From an uncultured Blautia sp. (lineage in GTDB: Bacteria; Bacillota; Clostridia; Lachnospirales; Lachnospiraceae): DNA of 64,000 bases. The position numbers were made by a program, and so were the translations under genes. The notes under the pieces were generated by a model. That model searched no databases, had not been told where the DNA came from, and saw nothing but the letters and a program-made list of their open reading frames with translations. Each line of letters starts with the position of its first letter. Position 1 is the first letter of the stretch. The stretch covers positions 1 to 64,000 of the forward strand of contig UQMI01000006.1 in the NCBI GenBank assembly GCA_900542045.1, written 5' to 3'. Of the stretch, positions 50,237 through 58,923 are shown one piece after another.

Positions 50237-51232
50237 TCACCCCTCTACTATCTCAGAAATCTCATCCTCCGTGATCGGCTCGCATCCGCATGCTGCGGGT
50301 TCACTCTCTTCTGGTTCATAATTCCCAGAAACGATCTCCGTTATCTGCTGTGATGTGATCGGCATACAATTGCAGACTACTCCTCCGCCTGTCTGATCTC
50401 CCAGGTCTCCTCGTTTGATTACATAAACAGGGATGTCAATCTCCGGTTTCTCCCCGATTGCTTCCAGAAGTAGTGCTCCCGCAAGGTTATCCCCGGATAT
50501 GATTCCGGCATCCGCCCAGGCCATTTTTTGCTCATAAGTCGCTTCGTATTGGATAAACACATCCAAGAGTTCCAGTTCCGATCCAGTCAGTTCCTCCACC
50601 GCCACCTGCGCGGTATAAGGAGCCTCATCCCCGGTCCAGGCTGTTGCCGGGATCGTCACAGACAAAAGGACAGATCGATCTGCTTTGCCTGCAAGGGCAT
50701 TTGTGTTTTTAGCAACATCTTTTTCCAGATCATCTACACGGCCCTCTAAGGCTTCCAGATCCTCCTGTAGCGCATAAGTGCCTTGGGATACCTCTATACT
50801 CACATGATTCGCATTAGATACCGTCACATAACTTTCTATGGTGCTGGTGGTCGGCGCTGCTCCGGTGGCTTTGACGGGCATATACTCCGCCTGCCCGGAG
50901 ACGGCGGTGGCAATGCTATAAAGAATCTCTCCCTCATCCGGATCCGTGGCAAAGATACCAAATTCGTTGATATAATATCCTTCTAACAACCCTTCATTGG
51001 TCAGGATCGTCCGGAGCATCACCGTCCGGTTGTTCTGCTTGGTTTTTTTATTAAAACTGAATGATTGTTTCTGTTCTTTCAGGGCGGTCAGCTTGGATAA
51101 ATCCGTCCCGGCGTCATACGTCCCACTGCCGGAAGCCGCTTTGGTAAAGGCAATGCTGCACTCCCCATTGTTGGCCTTGGTATTTAATGCCAGGCCCTTG
51201 TCTGTGATAATCGCCCGGTTAAATGCCGGCAT
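50237..51232 (-). CDS. Phage tail fibre protein (tail-collar fibre type)
   Basis: A 331-residue protein. The N-terminal 150 residues match the tail-collar fibre domain that attaches fibres to the baseplate (FNRAIITDKGLALNTKANNG, then YINEFGIFATDPDEGEILYS). A coiled coil follows (LQEDLEALEGRVDDLEKDV), then the same beta module as in the 48040 protein. The tail has two short repeats, CMPITSQQITEIVSG and CEPITEDEISEIVEG, related to the ends of the 48462 and 49233 proteins. It lies directly after the XkdU-like gene, as expected for the proximal fibre. Confidence 0.82.
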   Translation of the reverse strand: MPAFNRAIITDKGLALNTKANNGECSIAFTKAASGSGTYDAGTDLSKLTALKEQKQSFSFNKKTKQNNRTVMLRTILTNEGLLEGYYINEFGIFATDPDEGEILYSIATAVSGQAEYMPVKATGAAPTTSTIESYVTVSNANHVSIEVSQGTYALQEDLEALEGRVDDLEKDVAKNTNALAGKADRSVLLSVTIPATAWTGDEAPYTAQVAVEELTGSELELLDVFIQYEATYEQKMAWADAGIISGDNLAGALLLEAIGEKPEIDIPVYVIKRGDLGDQTGGGVVCNCMPITSQQITEIVSGNYEPEESEPAACGCEPITEDEISEIVEG

Positions 51233-51235
51233 CTG

Positions 51236-51769
51236 TTACACCTCCAGTCCATTGTCGTAGATCGGCGTCACCGTCCGTATCACGGTGGCCGTTCCGTAAA
51301 AAAGATCGCTCTGGGTAGAGCTGTACATAAAAACGCTGATCAGATAGTCCAATGGGACCACCTCTTCCAGGAGACTCTTGACACTGTTGTAAACGCTGGT
51401 GCTGGCTGCCGACACCTTCAATTCCACCAGCTTCCCTTCCAGGTCAATGGTCAGCTCATAGTTCTCTGTCCCCAGGGCCCCGTCCAGCTTCTCCCGCAGA
51501 CTTCTCTCCGTATACATCTCTTTGTTATACCAACGCAGATGTACCCGGATCCGCCGGTCTTCCAGGGAATCTGTGGCCTTTGGGATGATGCCGAGGATCT
51601 CTTCTCTTCTGGCAATCCCACTCTCCCGGGAGGTCAGGATCGTGATGTTATCCTCCATCTCTCGGACATGATCCTCCAGCACTTCGCCCACAACATCTCC
51701 TGTTTCCACTGTCTTACGTACTGCATCAATCGCCCAGATATGCGGCGGGTAAAGTACCTTTATGTACAT
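51236..51769 (-). CDS. XkdU/DUF2313-like baseplate protein
   Basis: A 177-residue protein of the DUF2313 (YmfQ/XkdU, Mu gp48-like) family, a baseplate part beside the J protein. Motifs: ESGIARREEILGIIPKATDSLEDRRIRVHL, split here only to note that SLEDRRIRV is the most typical piece, and LLEEVVPLDYLI. The start overlaps the end of the XkdT gene by 10 bases. Confidence 0.85.
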   Translation of the reverse strand: MYIKVLYPPHIWAIDAVRKTVETGDVVGEVLEDHVREMEDNITILTSRESGIARREEILGIIPKATDSLEDRRIRVHLRWYNKEMYTERSLREKLDGALGTENYELTIDLEGKLVELKVSAASTSVYNSVKSLLEEVVPLDYLISVFMYSSTQSDLFYGTATVIRTVTPIYDNGLEV

Positions 51770-52821
51770 GTGATCACCCCCAGCACCGGGATCGTCCCGG
51801 ACAGGATCAGATTGCTCTCCGCATCATTGATCTTCGTTCCGGCCACGTCCAGAATACCCGATATCTGCACCAGGGCAGCCTCGATCTGTACAATGCGGAC
51901 CACCAGGCTGTTTTCTTCTTCCCACGTTTGGCGGAGGGATAACAGATAGGCTTCAATGGCTGCCTCAATCTGCGCCTGTACATCCTCATACTCCACGTCC
52001 TCCTCATAGGTGATGTCTGTGGAGATGTTGACCGTAGTCTCTTCCACCGGCAGCACGGTCACCCGGTGGCCAATGGGTGCAATGCCGTAGCCCTCGCCAG
52101 AATTGACCACCGGATCTACGTAGGTCTGCATCTGCTCCAAAAATTCTTCATCCGGCGCATCCCAGTCCGATGTGATCAGAGTCAGATTGATGATGTCCTG
52201 CGGGGTCTTGACACGGGTCAGCTTCACTCCACCCACGCCTGGCTGCTGTTTCATCCGGCTTATATAATACTCCCGGTTTCCGCCAGAGCCCTGGTTTAAC
52301 ATGGACGCCAGCACTCTTCCGCGATAAATAGCAGTGTCTTCCATGTCGGTCCCTTCCTTTGTGCATTCCAGGATCTTTCCAGATTCGAACCCCTCCACAT
52401 AATCAATGGGTATCAGATCCGGCAAGTACGTGTTGGGTGCCTTTCCTGGAGTATCACAGACCACTGTATAGGTATGTTCCTCCTCATTTACCGCGTCCAG
52501 TACCGTATAGTTGTAGTCTCCGGAATTAAATCGGGTTCCCTCAGTTACCGCCACATTAAACTGCGCGGTAAACTCCGCGAAGGTTGCGTACTGGATATAG
52601 ACGCCCCTGTCATTTCCGATCCGGATCAGGGCCGGAAGGTCAGCGGTGTCCGGGAACATGTCATTGGCGATCTGATCCAGGGCCAGATAGGCTTCTTCCA
52701 GCCGGACTGCTTGTTTGGCGCAGGCGTTAAAAAACAAACTTCCCTCCGAGGTATCGATCCCGTTCGGCGCCTCTTCCATCATCTCATTCATAATGTAATC
52801 GTAGGTCATCTGCTCGAACAT
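51760..52821 (-). CDS. Baseplate J/XkdT-like protein
   Basis: A 353-residue baseplate wedge protein of the gp47/J family. Typical pieces are GIDTSEGSLFFNACAKQAVR near the start, RVLASMLNQGSGGNREYYIS in the middle, then MKQQPGVGGVKL and SEGYGIAPIGHRVTVLPVE-type segments. It forms the ring around the tail hub in contractile tails. The ATG at 52821 is preferred because GGAGG lies 9 bases upstream. Overlaps the XkdS gene by 38 bases. Confidence 0.9.
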   Translation of the reverse strand: MFEQMTYDYIMNEMMEEAPNGIDTSEGSLFFNACAKQAVRLEEAYLALDQIANDMFPDTADLPALIRIGNDRGVYIQYATFAEFTAQFNVAVTEGTRFNSGDYNYTVLDAVNEEEHTYTVVCDTPGKAPNTYLPDLIPIDYVEGFESGKILECTKEGTDMEDTAIYRGRVLASMLNQGSGGNREYYISRMKQQPGVGGVKLTRVKTPQDIINLTLITSDWDAPDEEFLEQMQTYVDPVVNSGEGYGIAPIGHRVTVLPVEETTVNISTDITYEEDVEYEDVQAQIEAAIEAYLLSLRQTWEEENSLVVRIVQIEAALVQISGILDVAGTKINDAESNLILSGTIPVLGVITCT

Positions 52822-53221
52822 TTGCATTCACCTCCCCGAACCTCGTGTTGACCGTAAAATGCACCACCAGTCTCCCTCCTTCTTCGTATTCCACTGTAAA
52901 ATCATCCACACCAAGGATATAGGGATTGACCAGCAGTGCTTCTTCCGTCATGGTTTCCACCTCTGCCTCCGTATAAGCCTGGGAATAACTCTTGCCGATC
53001 AGTTCTTCATACTCTGCTCCATAATCCCAGCTGTAAATATAATAGCGATACCGAACCGTTTGCAATGCCAGCCAGATCCATACCTTAATCGCTTCAATTC
53101 CCGTCACGATCCGCCCATCCAGCTGGCCGGTCTCAAAGTTCAGGCCATATTCTTTTGGGATAGATGGGATTTCTTCCACCGGTGTGGCTTCTTGTAACTC
53201 TTCGAAAGGAAACAAACTCAT
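52784..53221 (-). CDS. XkdS/DUF2634-like baseplate protein (gp25-like position)
   Basis: A 145-residue protein of the DUF2634 (XkdS) family, comparable to gp25-type baseplate lysozyme-like wedge subunits. Recognisable pieces are YGLNFETGQLDGRIVTGIEA, the WALQTVRYRYYIYSWDYGAE core, and DDFTVEYEEGGRLVVHF near the end. It overlaps the XkdR gene by 4 bases and the XkdT gene by 38. Confidence 0.88.
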   Translation of the reverse strand: MSLFPFEELQEATPVEEIPSIPKEYGLNFETGQLDGRIVTGIEAIKVWIWLALQTVRYRYYIYSWDYGAEYEELIGKSYSQAYTEAEVETMTEEALLVNPYILGVDDFTVEYEEGGRLVVHFTVNTRFGEVNANVRADDLRLHYE

Positions 53222-53532
53222 GGGCTCACCACCTTCGCCAGGATCACAAATTTGTTCTTCCCCTTGTCATAAAACATCGCCAGCAGGTCTCCTTCCTTGA
53301 TGATGTCTCTTTCATCCAGATATAAGGCAGCTTCCTTATTGTTTTCCCGGTACGTCCAATACCGGGTGTCGTCAAAGATAAGGTGGGCGGACACCAGCAA
53401 GGATCGTTTCTCCAACTTGTGCCCCTGAAATTCTACCTTGCCGTCTTTGTAGGTTCCGATCCCCGGCGGCATATCATTCTTGTAGGCCCCCTGATTCCTT
53501 AACAGGGTAACCAGCCTCTCATAACTATTCAT
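53218..53532 (-). CDS. XkdR/DUF2577-like baseplate protein
   Basis: A 104-residue protein in the place and with the size of XkdR (DUF2577), part of the tail hub. It reads GIGTYKDGKVEFQGHKLEKR in the middle, and the C-terminal YDKGKNKFVILAKVV is typical of a small OB-like domain. The start at 53532 follows TAGGAGGAG. The long frame extending further upstream overlaps the XkdQ gene and is not used. Confidence 0.8.
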   Translation of the reverse strand: MNSYERLVTLLRNQGAYKNDMPPGIGTYKDGKVEFQGHKLEKRSLLVSAHLIFDDTRYWTYRENNKEAALYLDERDIIKEGDLLAMFYDKGKNKFVILAKVVSP

Positions 53533-53542
53533 AAAGCTCCTC

Positions 53543-55381
53543 CTATCCGTTGTAACGCAACACACAGTTCCAGGGATAGTTACTATACCCGGTAATGGCA
53601 AACTCATTGCCGGTCACCCAGTCCCCCTGGGCAGAGCTGCCAAGGGATGCTCCTCTGGCATGCACCATCTGACCATTCCCACAATACATCGCCGTATGGT
53701 GGACATGGTTTAATAGGACATCGCCCCGCTTCATTCCGCTGCCGTTTCCCAGATTGCAGGATGCCGTCACATCCTGAAAGCCGCAGGCCAAGAAAACAGA
53801 ATACATGTTGCCCGTATAGGTGGCGCCCCGGCTCTTGACCAGCACTCCTGCATTTTCATATGCCTGGATCACCGCCGAAGAACAGTCATAATCCGGCCCC
53901 CAGCGGTTGGCCTGGCTGTAACCGTGACTGTTGTCATTGGCCCAGGCTTCCATCTGGGCAGTAGCTGCTTCCGCCTTGCTGCCGGATGCCACAGATCCCG
54001 TGGACTGATAGCCCGTCCCATTGCCGATAATGGCATACCCCATCTTGACGCCCCAGTTGTTGCACTCCGCTGCCGAGCTCATCAAGAGGTCAAAGTGATA
54101 AACATTCCCGGCCTCGATCTGGATCGCGCCGCCCCGGTCCCGGACCCGCCACTCGGTGCCGTCTTTGTCCGTACCGGTCTCCAGTACCTGGATCATAGTG
54201 TCTTTTGCAATTGATGGCGGCGCCGCGATCACCTTGACGCCCTGGGCTGTCCAATCCGACAATAAAACACCATAGGCATCGTAAAAACCGCCCTCCATTG
54301 CATTGTTGGCCGGATAGTAGGCGGTAAACTTCGCCCGTACTTTCTGGCCATTCAGGATTTTTCCGGAGCTGGAAGCAGAGATTGCTGTCAGTTCGGTCTG
54401 CTTCTGTGGTTTTTCATCCGGTTCAAAAGTCTCCATCACATTTTTAAAGGCCAGTTCCAAAGTCATGGTGTAATTCCCATTCTCATCCCAGGTGTGTGAG
54501 TCTGACTGGATCCAGTATTTTCCGGTAATGCCGGAGATCGTGTCTTTGACTCCCACGGCCCAGCCGGATAAGCACCGCACATCTCCCAGGCAGGTCAGGC
54601 TGGCTGTTTTCTCCACGCCCTGCAACGTGTTTTCTGCTTCCGATTTCCAGGATCCTTCGTCCACCGTGATTCCGCTCTGGTAAACTCCGTGTTCTTTCAC
54701 CCAGGTGTCATTTTTCGCTTCGCCGATTTGCCGGCCCATGGAATCATAGACCTTCACCTGATTGACCATGTTCTGGGTGCTCTCTGAAAAGGAGGCATCG
54801 ATGATCCGTTCGGATTCATTGATGTAAAAGTCTTTGATCTTCTTTCCCTTCTCGATCATAGAAAATTTCCGTCCCACCATCGTGGGCATGTATTTCTTCC
54901 CGTTCTTTGCAGCCGCTTTGGTATAGGCAGCCAGAATGATCTCGTAAAAGGGCCGATTGGAAAAATACAGGTCATCAATGGCAATCCCTGTCCGGATCAC
55001 GTCTTCGGTGTCCACGTTGGCATCCGCACAGACCAGCTTTGTGATCTGCTCTGCCGTTTTGTTATAAAACTCATAGGTCCCAGTGCTGCGGAGAAGGAAA
55101 TTCATGTAATCCTGGGCAATGTAATGGATATTCCCGCTGCCGGTCGTTCCGTCCTTTGAGGTGATCCGGCCATAAAAGAGCATCTCTTCTCCCCGGTATA
55201 AAGTCAGCCGGTCTCCCAGCTTGATATCCAGGTTGTCCGCGTAAGGGTCATAATCTGACTGGATCACGGAAAAATCCAAAGAGCGGGAAGCCTGGGTGTC
55301 GGTCCCGCTCCACGTAAAAGAGAGAACAAACCGTGTGATCGGTTCCCCCTCCCAGAAAATCGTCATCTTATCCTCTGTCAT
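53543..55381 (-). CDS. XkdQ-like tail hub protein fused to 3D/RlpA-like and NlpC/P60-like domains
   Basis: A 612-residue protein. Residues 1-320 match XkdQ (phage late control gene D/gp27-like hub: FVLSFTWSGTDTQASRSLDF, then DNLDIKLGDRLTLYRGEEML). Residues about 345-445 look like a 3D/RlpA double-psi barrel (KVRAKFTAYYPANNAMEGGF, then RVRDRGGAIQIE). Residues about 475-610 are an NlpC/P60-type peptidase with the Cys in GPDYDCSSAVIQAYENAGV and His in LNHVHHTAMYCG. This makes it the tail-tip lysin that opens a local hole in the wall on injection. Translation starts at the ATGA overlap with the LysM gene. Confidence 0.87.
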   Translation of the reverse strand: MTEDKMTIFWEGEPITRFVLSFTWSGTDTQASRSLDFSVIQSDYDPYADNLDIKLGDRLTLYRGEEMLFYGRITSKDGTTGSGNIHYIAQDYMNFLLRSTGTYEFYNKTAEQITKLVCADANVDTEDVIRTGIAIDDLYFSNRPFYEIILAAYTKAAAKNGKKYMPTMVGRKFSMIEKGKKIKDFYINESERIIDASFSESTQNMVNQVKVYDSMGRQIGEAKNDTWVKEHGVYQSGITVDEGSWKSEAENTLQGVEKTASLTCLGDVRCLSGWAVGVKDTISGITGKYWIQSDSHTWDENGNYTMTLELAFKNVMETFEPDEKPQKQTELTAISASSSGKILNGQKVRAKFTAYYPANNAMEGGFYDAYGVLLSDWTAQGVKVIAAPPSIAKDTMIQVLETGTDKDGTEWRVRDRGGAIQIEAGNVYHFDLLMSSAAECNNWGVKMGYAIIGNGTGYQSTGSVASGSKAEAATAQMEAWANDNSHGYSQANRWGPDYDCSSAVIQAYENAGVLVKSRGATYTGNMYSVFLACGFQDVTASCNLGNGSGMKRGDVLLNHVHHTAMYCGNGQMVHARGASLGSSAQGDWVTGNEFAITGYSNYPWNCVLRYNG

Positions 55382-56010
55382 AGATTAATCACCAGCTCCA
55401 TTCCCGGGTAAACATGGGTCCATGCATCACTCCTGGTCTCTCCCCGTTTTAACCCTTCTGTGGTGATGATCGCTTTGTTGTCATTAAAGATCGCGCCCCA
55501 GTTGTCTTCCTTCCCGGTCAGTTTCTTCGCGATAGTCAAAAGATTGTCCCCCTCTTTCACCACATAGGTCTTAGGGATTGTCTTTTCCGTCCTGGTAAAG
55601 GTGGGCATCCGGTATTCGGTCAGGGACATGGTGTATTTCAGGTCCCCTGAGGCATCCGTTTCCCCTGCGGTAAAACTCATCAGGCCAAACTTCAGGCCCC
55701 GGATGTTGGTGCCGGTCAGCGTGACCTTGATGATCTCATATTTCCACGAATTGATCTTGGTCACAAACTTATAGGGCTTTAAGGCCGGTTGGCAGGCCAG
55801 GAACCCATACTCGTTGTCCGGGTCCGGCCACCAGGTATCCAGCGTGATCGTCCGGCAGCCGCGTTTCCCAAAGATAAAGACATCGCCGTAGGTCTGGATC
55901 TTCTGGGTGCTGTTCCCGGTCTCAAACGATACCTCCACGGTCTCCGGCACGATGGGGAGCTGCAGCTTCTCCCCGGCTGCTTCCAGCCAGATCTCCATTT
56001 GTTTCGCCAT
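55378..56010 (-). CDS. XkdP-like tail protein with LysM domain
   Basis: A 210-residue protein like XkdP of PBSX. Residues 1-150 are the tail-associated domain (FETGNSTQKIQTYGDVFIFG, then TWWPDPDNEYGF). Residues about 155-210 are a LysM motif (KTYVVKEGDNLLTIAKKLTG, ending YPGMELVINL) that binds peptidoglycan. The start at 56010 follows AAGGAGGTGGGG. It links the tape measure gene to the hub gene, as in PBSX. Confidence 0.9.
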   Translation of the reverse strand: MAKQMEIWLEAAGEKLQLPIVPETVEVSFETGNSTQKIQTYGDVFIFGKRGCRTITLDTWWPDPDNEYGFLACQPALKPYKFVTKINSWKYEIIKVTLTGTNIRGLKFGLMSFTAGETDASGDLKYTMSLTEYRMPTFTRTEKTIPKTYVVKEGDNLLTIAKKLTGKEDNWGAIFNDNKAIITTEGLKRGETRSDAWTHVYPGMELVINL

Positions 56011-56023
56011 TCTCCCCACCTCC

Positions 56024-58348
56024 TTATGCCATGTTGTAAGCGGTCCGCTCTAAGCGTCTTGCCAGGGCATCCGCGATCTTGTCAATATCTGCCTCCGACC
56101 GGACAATGATCTGGTCGGCCAGTTTCGGGATCGTGATGGTAACAGTTCTGCTGCCTTCTGCACGGGCCATTTCCACCGACTGGTCATGGGGATATACCCG
56201 GGAACCCTGCGGCAGGTCCACGATTTCGCCACCGTATTTGGGTTCATTGATGGCAGCAACTCCACCCGGCCAATTATTGGTCCCAGTATACAGATTCGGG
56301 ATTTTGGGAATATTGAACCCGATCTTGGTGTCTGTTCCCGGAATGGTAACAGAAAATTTATTCATAGCCCCAATCGCTTTATTGATTAAGTCAATCACGG
56401 CATTGAGCGGAGCCTTTACCCAGCTGGATAACGTATCCCAGATCCCGCCAAACGCCCTTACAACGCCATCCCAGGCCTTTTCCCAGTTTCCTGTGAAAAC
56501 TCCCGTCACAAAATCCACAATCCCACTAAAAGTCATTTTGATCCCATCAGTCACGCCCCGGATGCTCTCTGAAAATCCCGGGAAAATTGATTCGATTTTA
56601 TCAAACGCCGTTTGCACGCCTGTTTGGAACATCTGTACAGCGCCGTCTTTGATCTCCAACAGCTTATTGCCAAAATCTGTGATTTTTTCAGCTGCTGCAT
56701 CCCGGAATCCGATTACTTTATTCTTGGCATTTTCAAAAGCCTCTCCTGCAGCGTCTTTAAAGACCGCAAACTTCTCTACGGCAGCATCTTTCAGTTCACC
56801 GATCTTTCCGGCTACTTTCCCGAACAGGTCTTTGATCTTGTCCCAATTCTTATAGATTAGGACTGCAACAGCCGCGATTCCCGCAATCACTCCGATCGCA
56901 ATCTTCACCGGTCCCGGGATTGCCAGGAAACCGGTTGCGATGGTCTTTGCTACCCCGCCGATCTTTCCAAAGCCACTGGAGAGTACTTTTCCAACCCCAC
57001 CGGCTTCCTTTGCTGCCAGGCTGAATTTTTTGATCCCGCCAGCAAACTGTCCCATCAATTTGATCGGTCCAGTAAAAGTCTGGATGATCTTTCCGCCAAT
57101 GGTTAAAAAAGGGCCGGCCGCCGTCACCACAGCAGCAATCTTGATCGCCATATCCTGTTGATCATCACTTAAGTTACCCCACCACTTGGAGAATTCCTTC
57201 AGTTTATCAATTCCCATTTCCACATAAGGGACAAGCTTATCCCCAATCGGCGCCAGCACATCTACCTGTAAAGTACGGCCAAATTCTGCAATCTTATTCT
57301 TCAGGTTATCTGACTTTGTAGCCATCAGCTGCTCCATTGACTCGTTCGTCTTATCAATGGGGCCCTCCATCTGTGCAAGAGATGTCACGACATCCGCTCC
57401 AAGGTCTTCCCACATAGTGCCGAAAAGATTCACTCCCGCTGCATTCTGGGCAAGTGGATCATCCATTTCAGCCAGTCCGGAAATTACTTGTTGGAACGCA
57501 TCCCTGGCGGAGTCTCCACCTGCTGCAAATTTCGCAGCCATTGTATCTGCATCCAGTCCCAAGGCCTCAAAACCAGCCCTTGTGGTGTCGGAACCGTCTA
57601 CAGCACGGATAGAAAACTCCTTGACCGCGTCACCGATCTTGTCCAGATTAAAAGCTCCATTTTCGGCCCCGGCAGAGAAAATATTAAACATATCTTCCGC
57701 ACTTAGACCCAGCTTTTGGAACTGTACGGAATACTCATCGATGTTATCGTATAATTCACCGGAAAAATCCAGGCCTTTTTGTGCACCCTGGCTCATCAGG
57801 TTAAAGGCTTCCCGGGCTGACACACCAAAGTTTTTGATCAGCGTGTCCGCCGCCCGGGTGCTCTCAGATACATCCACGCCAAACGTATCCGCCATGACAT
57901 CGGCATATTCCGTCACCCGCTGCAGGGCCGAGTCATCCAGGTAATCCATGTTCTGTTTGACCTTGCCCATTGCATCCGCCACCTCTTCGATGGAGTCATA
58001 GTAATTCCCTTTGAAGATGTCCTCCATCATATCCCGGTACTTTTCGGCATTGGTTATGCCGTCTTCCACCGCATCCCCCATGATCCCGGTCGCGCCCAGG
58101 AAATTCTGTGTGGCTGTCTCCGAATCAGAAGAGAATTTAACGGCTGCTGTCCCGGCTGCAAGGAGCGGGGCGGTAAATCTTGTCGTCATGGTCTGCCCGT
58201 ACTTTTCTACGGTTTTCCCAAACTTCCCGACTTTCCCGGCAAACTTATCGAATTTGCGTTCGATATTTTTTACCTGGCTGACAATCTTTTTGGATGGGTT
58301 GGTAAACTCATCCACCAGCTTAATGACCGCCGCTACCGTTTTCGCCAT
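56024..58348 (-). CDS. Phage tail tape measure protein
   Basis: A 774-residue tape measure protein that sets tail length and passes into the host membrane. It starts MAKTVAAVIKLVDEFTNPSK; residues about 75-330 form the conserved TP901-like region (GAQKGLDFSGELYDNIDEYS, then QNAAGVNLFGTMWEDLGADV). Two hydrophobic stretches near 415 and 480 (IAIGVIAGIAAVAVLIYKNW) are likely membrane segments. A heptad-rich helical part follows. By length it predicts a tail of about 115 nm if the usual ratio holds. It overlaps the frameshifted end of the chaperone gene. Confidence 0.92.
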   Translation of the reverse strand: MAKTVAAVIKLVDEFTNPSKKIVSQVKNIERKFDKFAGKVGKFGKTVEKYGQTMTTRFTAPLLAAGTAAVKFSSDSETATQNFLGATGIMGDAVEDGITNAEKYRDMMEDIFKGNYYDSIEEVADAMGKVKQNMDYLDDSALQRVTEYADVMADTFGVDVSESTRAADTLIKNFGVSAREAFNLMSQGAQKGLDFSGELYDNIDEYSVQFQKLGLSAEDMFNIFSAGAENGAFNLDKIGDAVKEFSIRAVDGSDTTRAGFEALGLDADTMAAKFAAGGDSARDAFQQVISGLAEMDDPLAQNAAGVNLFGTMWEDLGADVVTSLAQMEGPIDKTNESMEQLMATKSDNLKNKIAEFGRTLQVDVLAPIGDKLVPYVEMGIDKLKEFSKWWGNLSDDQQDMAIKIAAVVTAAGPFLTIGGKIIQTFTGPIKLMGQFAGGIKKFSLAAKEAGGVGKVLSSGFGKIGGVAKTIATGFLAIPGPVKIAIGVIAGIAAVAVLIYKNWDKIKDLFGKVAGKIGELKDAAVEKFAVFKDAAGEAFENAKNKVIGFRDAAAEKITDFGNKLLEIKDGAVQMFQTGVQTAFDKIESIFPGFSESIRGVTDGIKMTFSGIVDFVTGVFTGNWEKAWDGVVRAFGGIWDTLSSWVKAPLNAVIDLINKAIGAMNKFSVTIPGTDTKIGFNIPKIPNLYTGTNNWPGGVAAINEPKYGGEIVDLPQGSRVYPHDQSVEMARAEGSRTVTITIPKLADQIIVRSEADIDKIADALARRLERTAYNMA

Positions 58349-58518
58349 TTCCGCTCCGCCTCCTTCCTTGCTTTCTTGATCTCATCGATCTCCTGATGCA
58401 AAAAGGCCCGGGTCACCAAACGCTCCCCTGGGCCCATATCGTAATAATCGGACGGCTTCCAGCCTTTCTCCCGGAAGAGAAGATAGGCGGTGTTGGTATC
58501 GCCGTCCGAATAGATCAG
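58333..58518 (-). CDS. Frameshift extension of the tail assembly chaperone (GT-type)
   Basis: This 61-codon frame has no start of its own. It is entered from the XkdN-like gene by a -1 shift at the slippery A AAA AAC (58518-58524) and reads LIYSDGDTNTAYLLFREKGW, then KPSDYYDMGPGERLVTRAFL and a basic helix. It stops 13 bases into the tape measure gene. The upstream gene plus this piece would make a fusion of about 193 residues, as in gpG/gpGT of lambda and PBSX-type phages. Confidence 0.8.
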   Translation of the reverse strand: MIYSDGDTNTAYLLFREKGWKPSDYYDMGPGERLVTRAFLHQEIDEIKKARKEAERKWRKR

Positions 58519-58913
58519 TTTTTTACCTCGTCCTCCGTACTGTCGTCCCCAAGGCTTGTGATTGCATTGGCCAGATCTACCACCTCATCATCAAACAGCT
58601 TTTCTGCCAGATCTTTTGGGGTTGCCGCGCCGAATTTCTTCAGTAGACTTTCGTCCTTCAGATTTGGGTCGGTGATGCCCTGCACGCAGAACATCAGATA
58701 TGCATCGTACAGCCTGGAGGCATCTTTATTTCCCTTCTTGTCAAAGGCCATGCTGGAAATATCCCCCTGCTTCCTGGCTGGGATCTGCCGGATACTTACC
58801 GGTACCGCTTCTTTGGCATTTAAAAACTTCTGCAGCCGTTTTGAATAGAAAACACCTGTTTCCAGCTCCAGTGTCGTCTTGTCCGCTTTTAATAACTGCT
58901 CTACTAAATTCAT
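58515..58913 (-). CDS. XkdN-like tail assembly chaperone (G-type)
   Basis: A 132-residue protein of the XkdN family, MNLVEQLLKADKTTLELETG onward, ending STEDEVKN. It lies between tube and tape measure genes, the fixed place of tail assembly chaperones, which coat the tape measure while the tube grows. The last codons before the stop read GTA AAA AAC, giving a textbook A AAA AAC slippery site immediately ahead of TGA. It is therefore probably made in two forms, this one and a longer frameshift product. Confidence 0.87.
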   Translation of the reverse strand: MNLVEQLLKADKTTLELETGVFYSKRLQKFLNAKEAVPVSIRQIPARKQGDISSMAFDKKGNKDASRLYDAYLMFCVQGITDPNLKDESLLKKFGAATPKDLAEKLFDDEVVDLANAITSLGDDSTEDEVKN

Positions 58914-58923
58914 ATGTTCCTCC

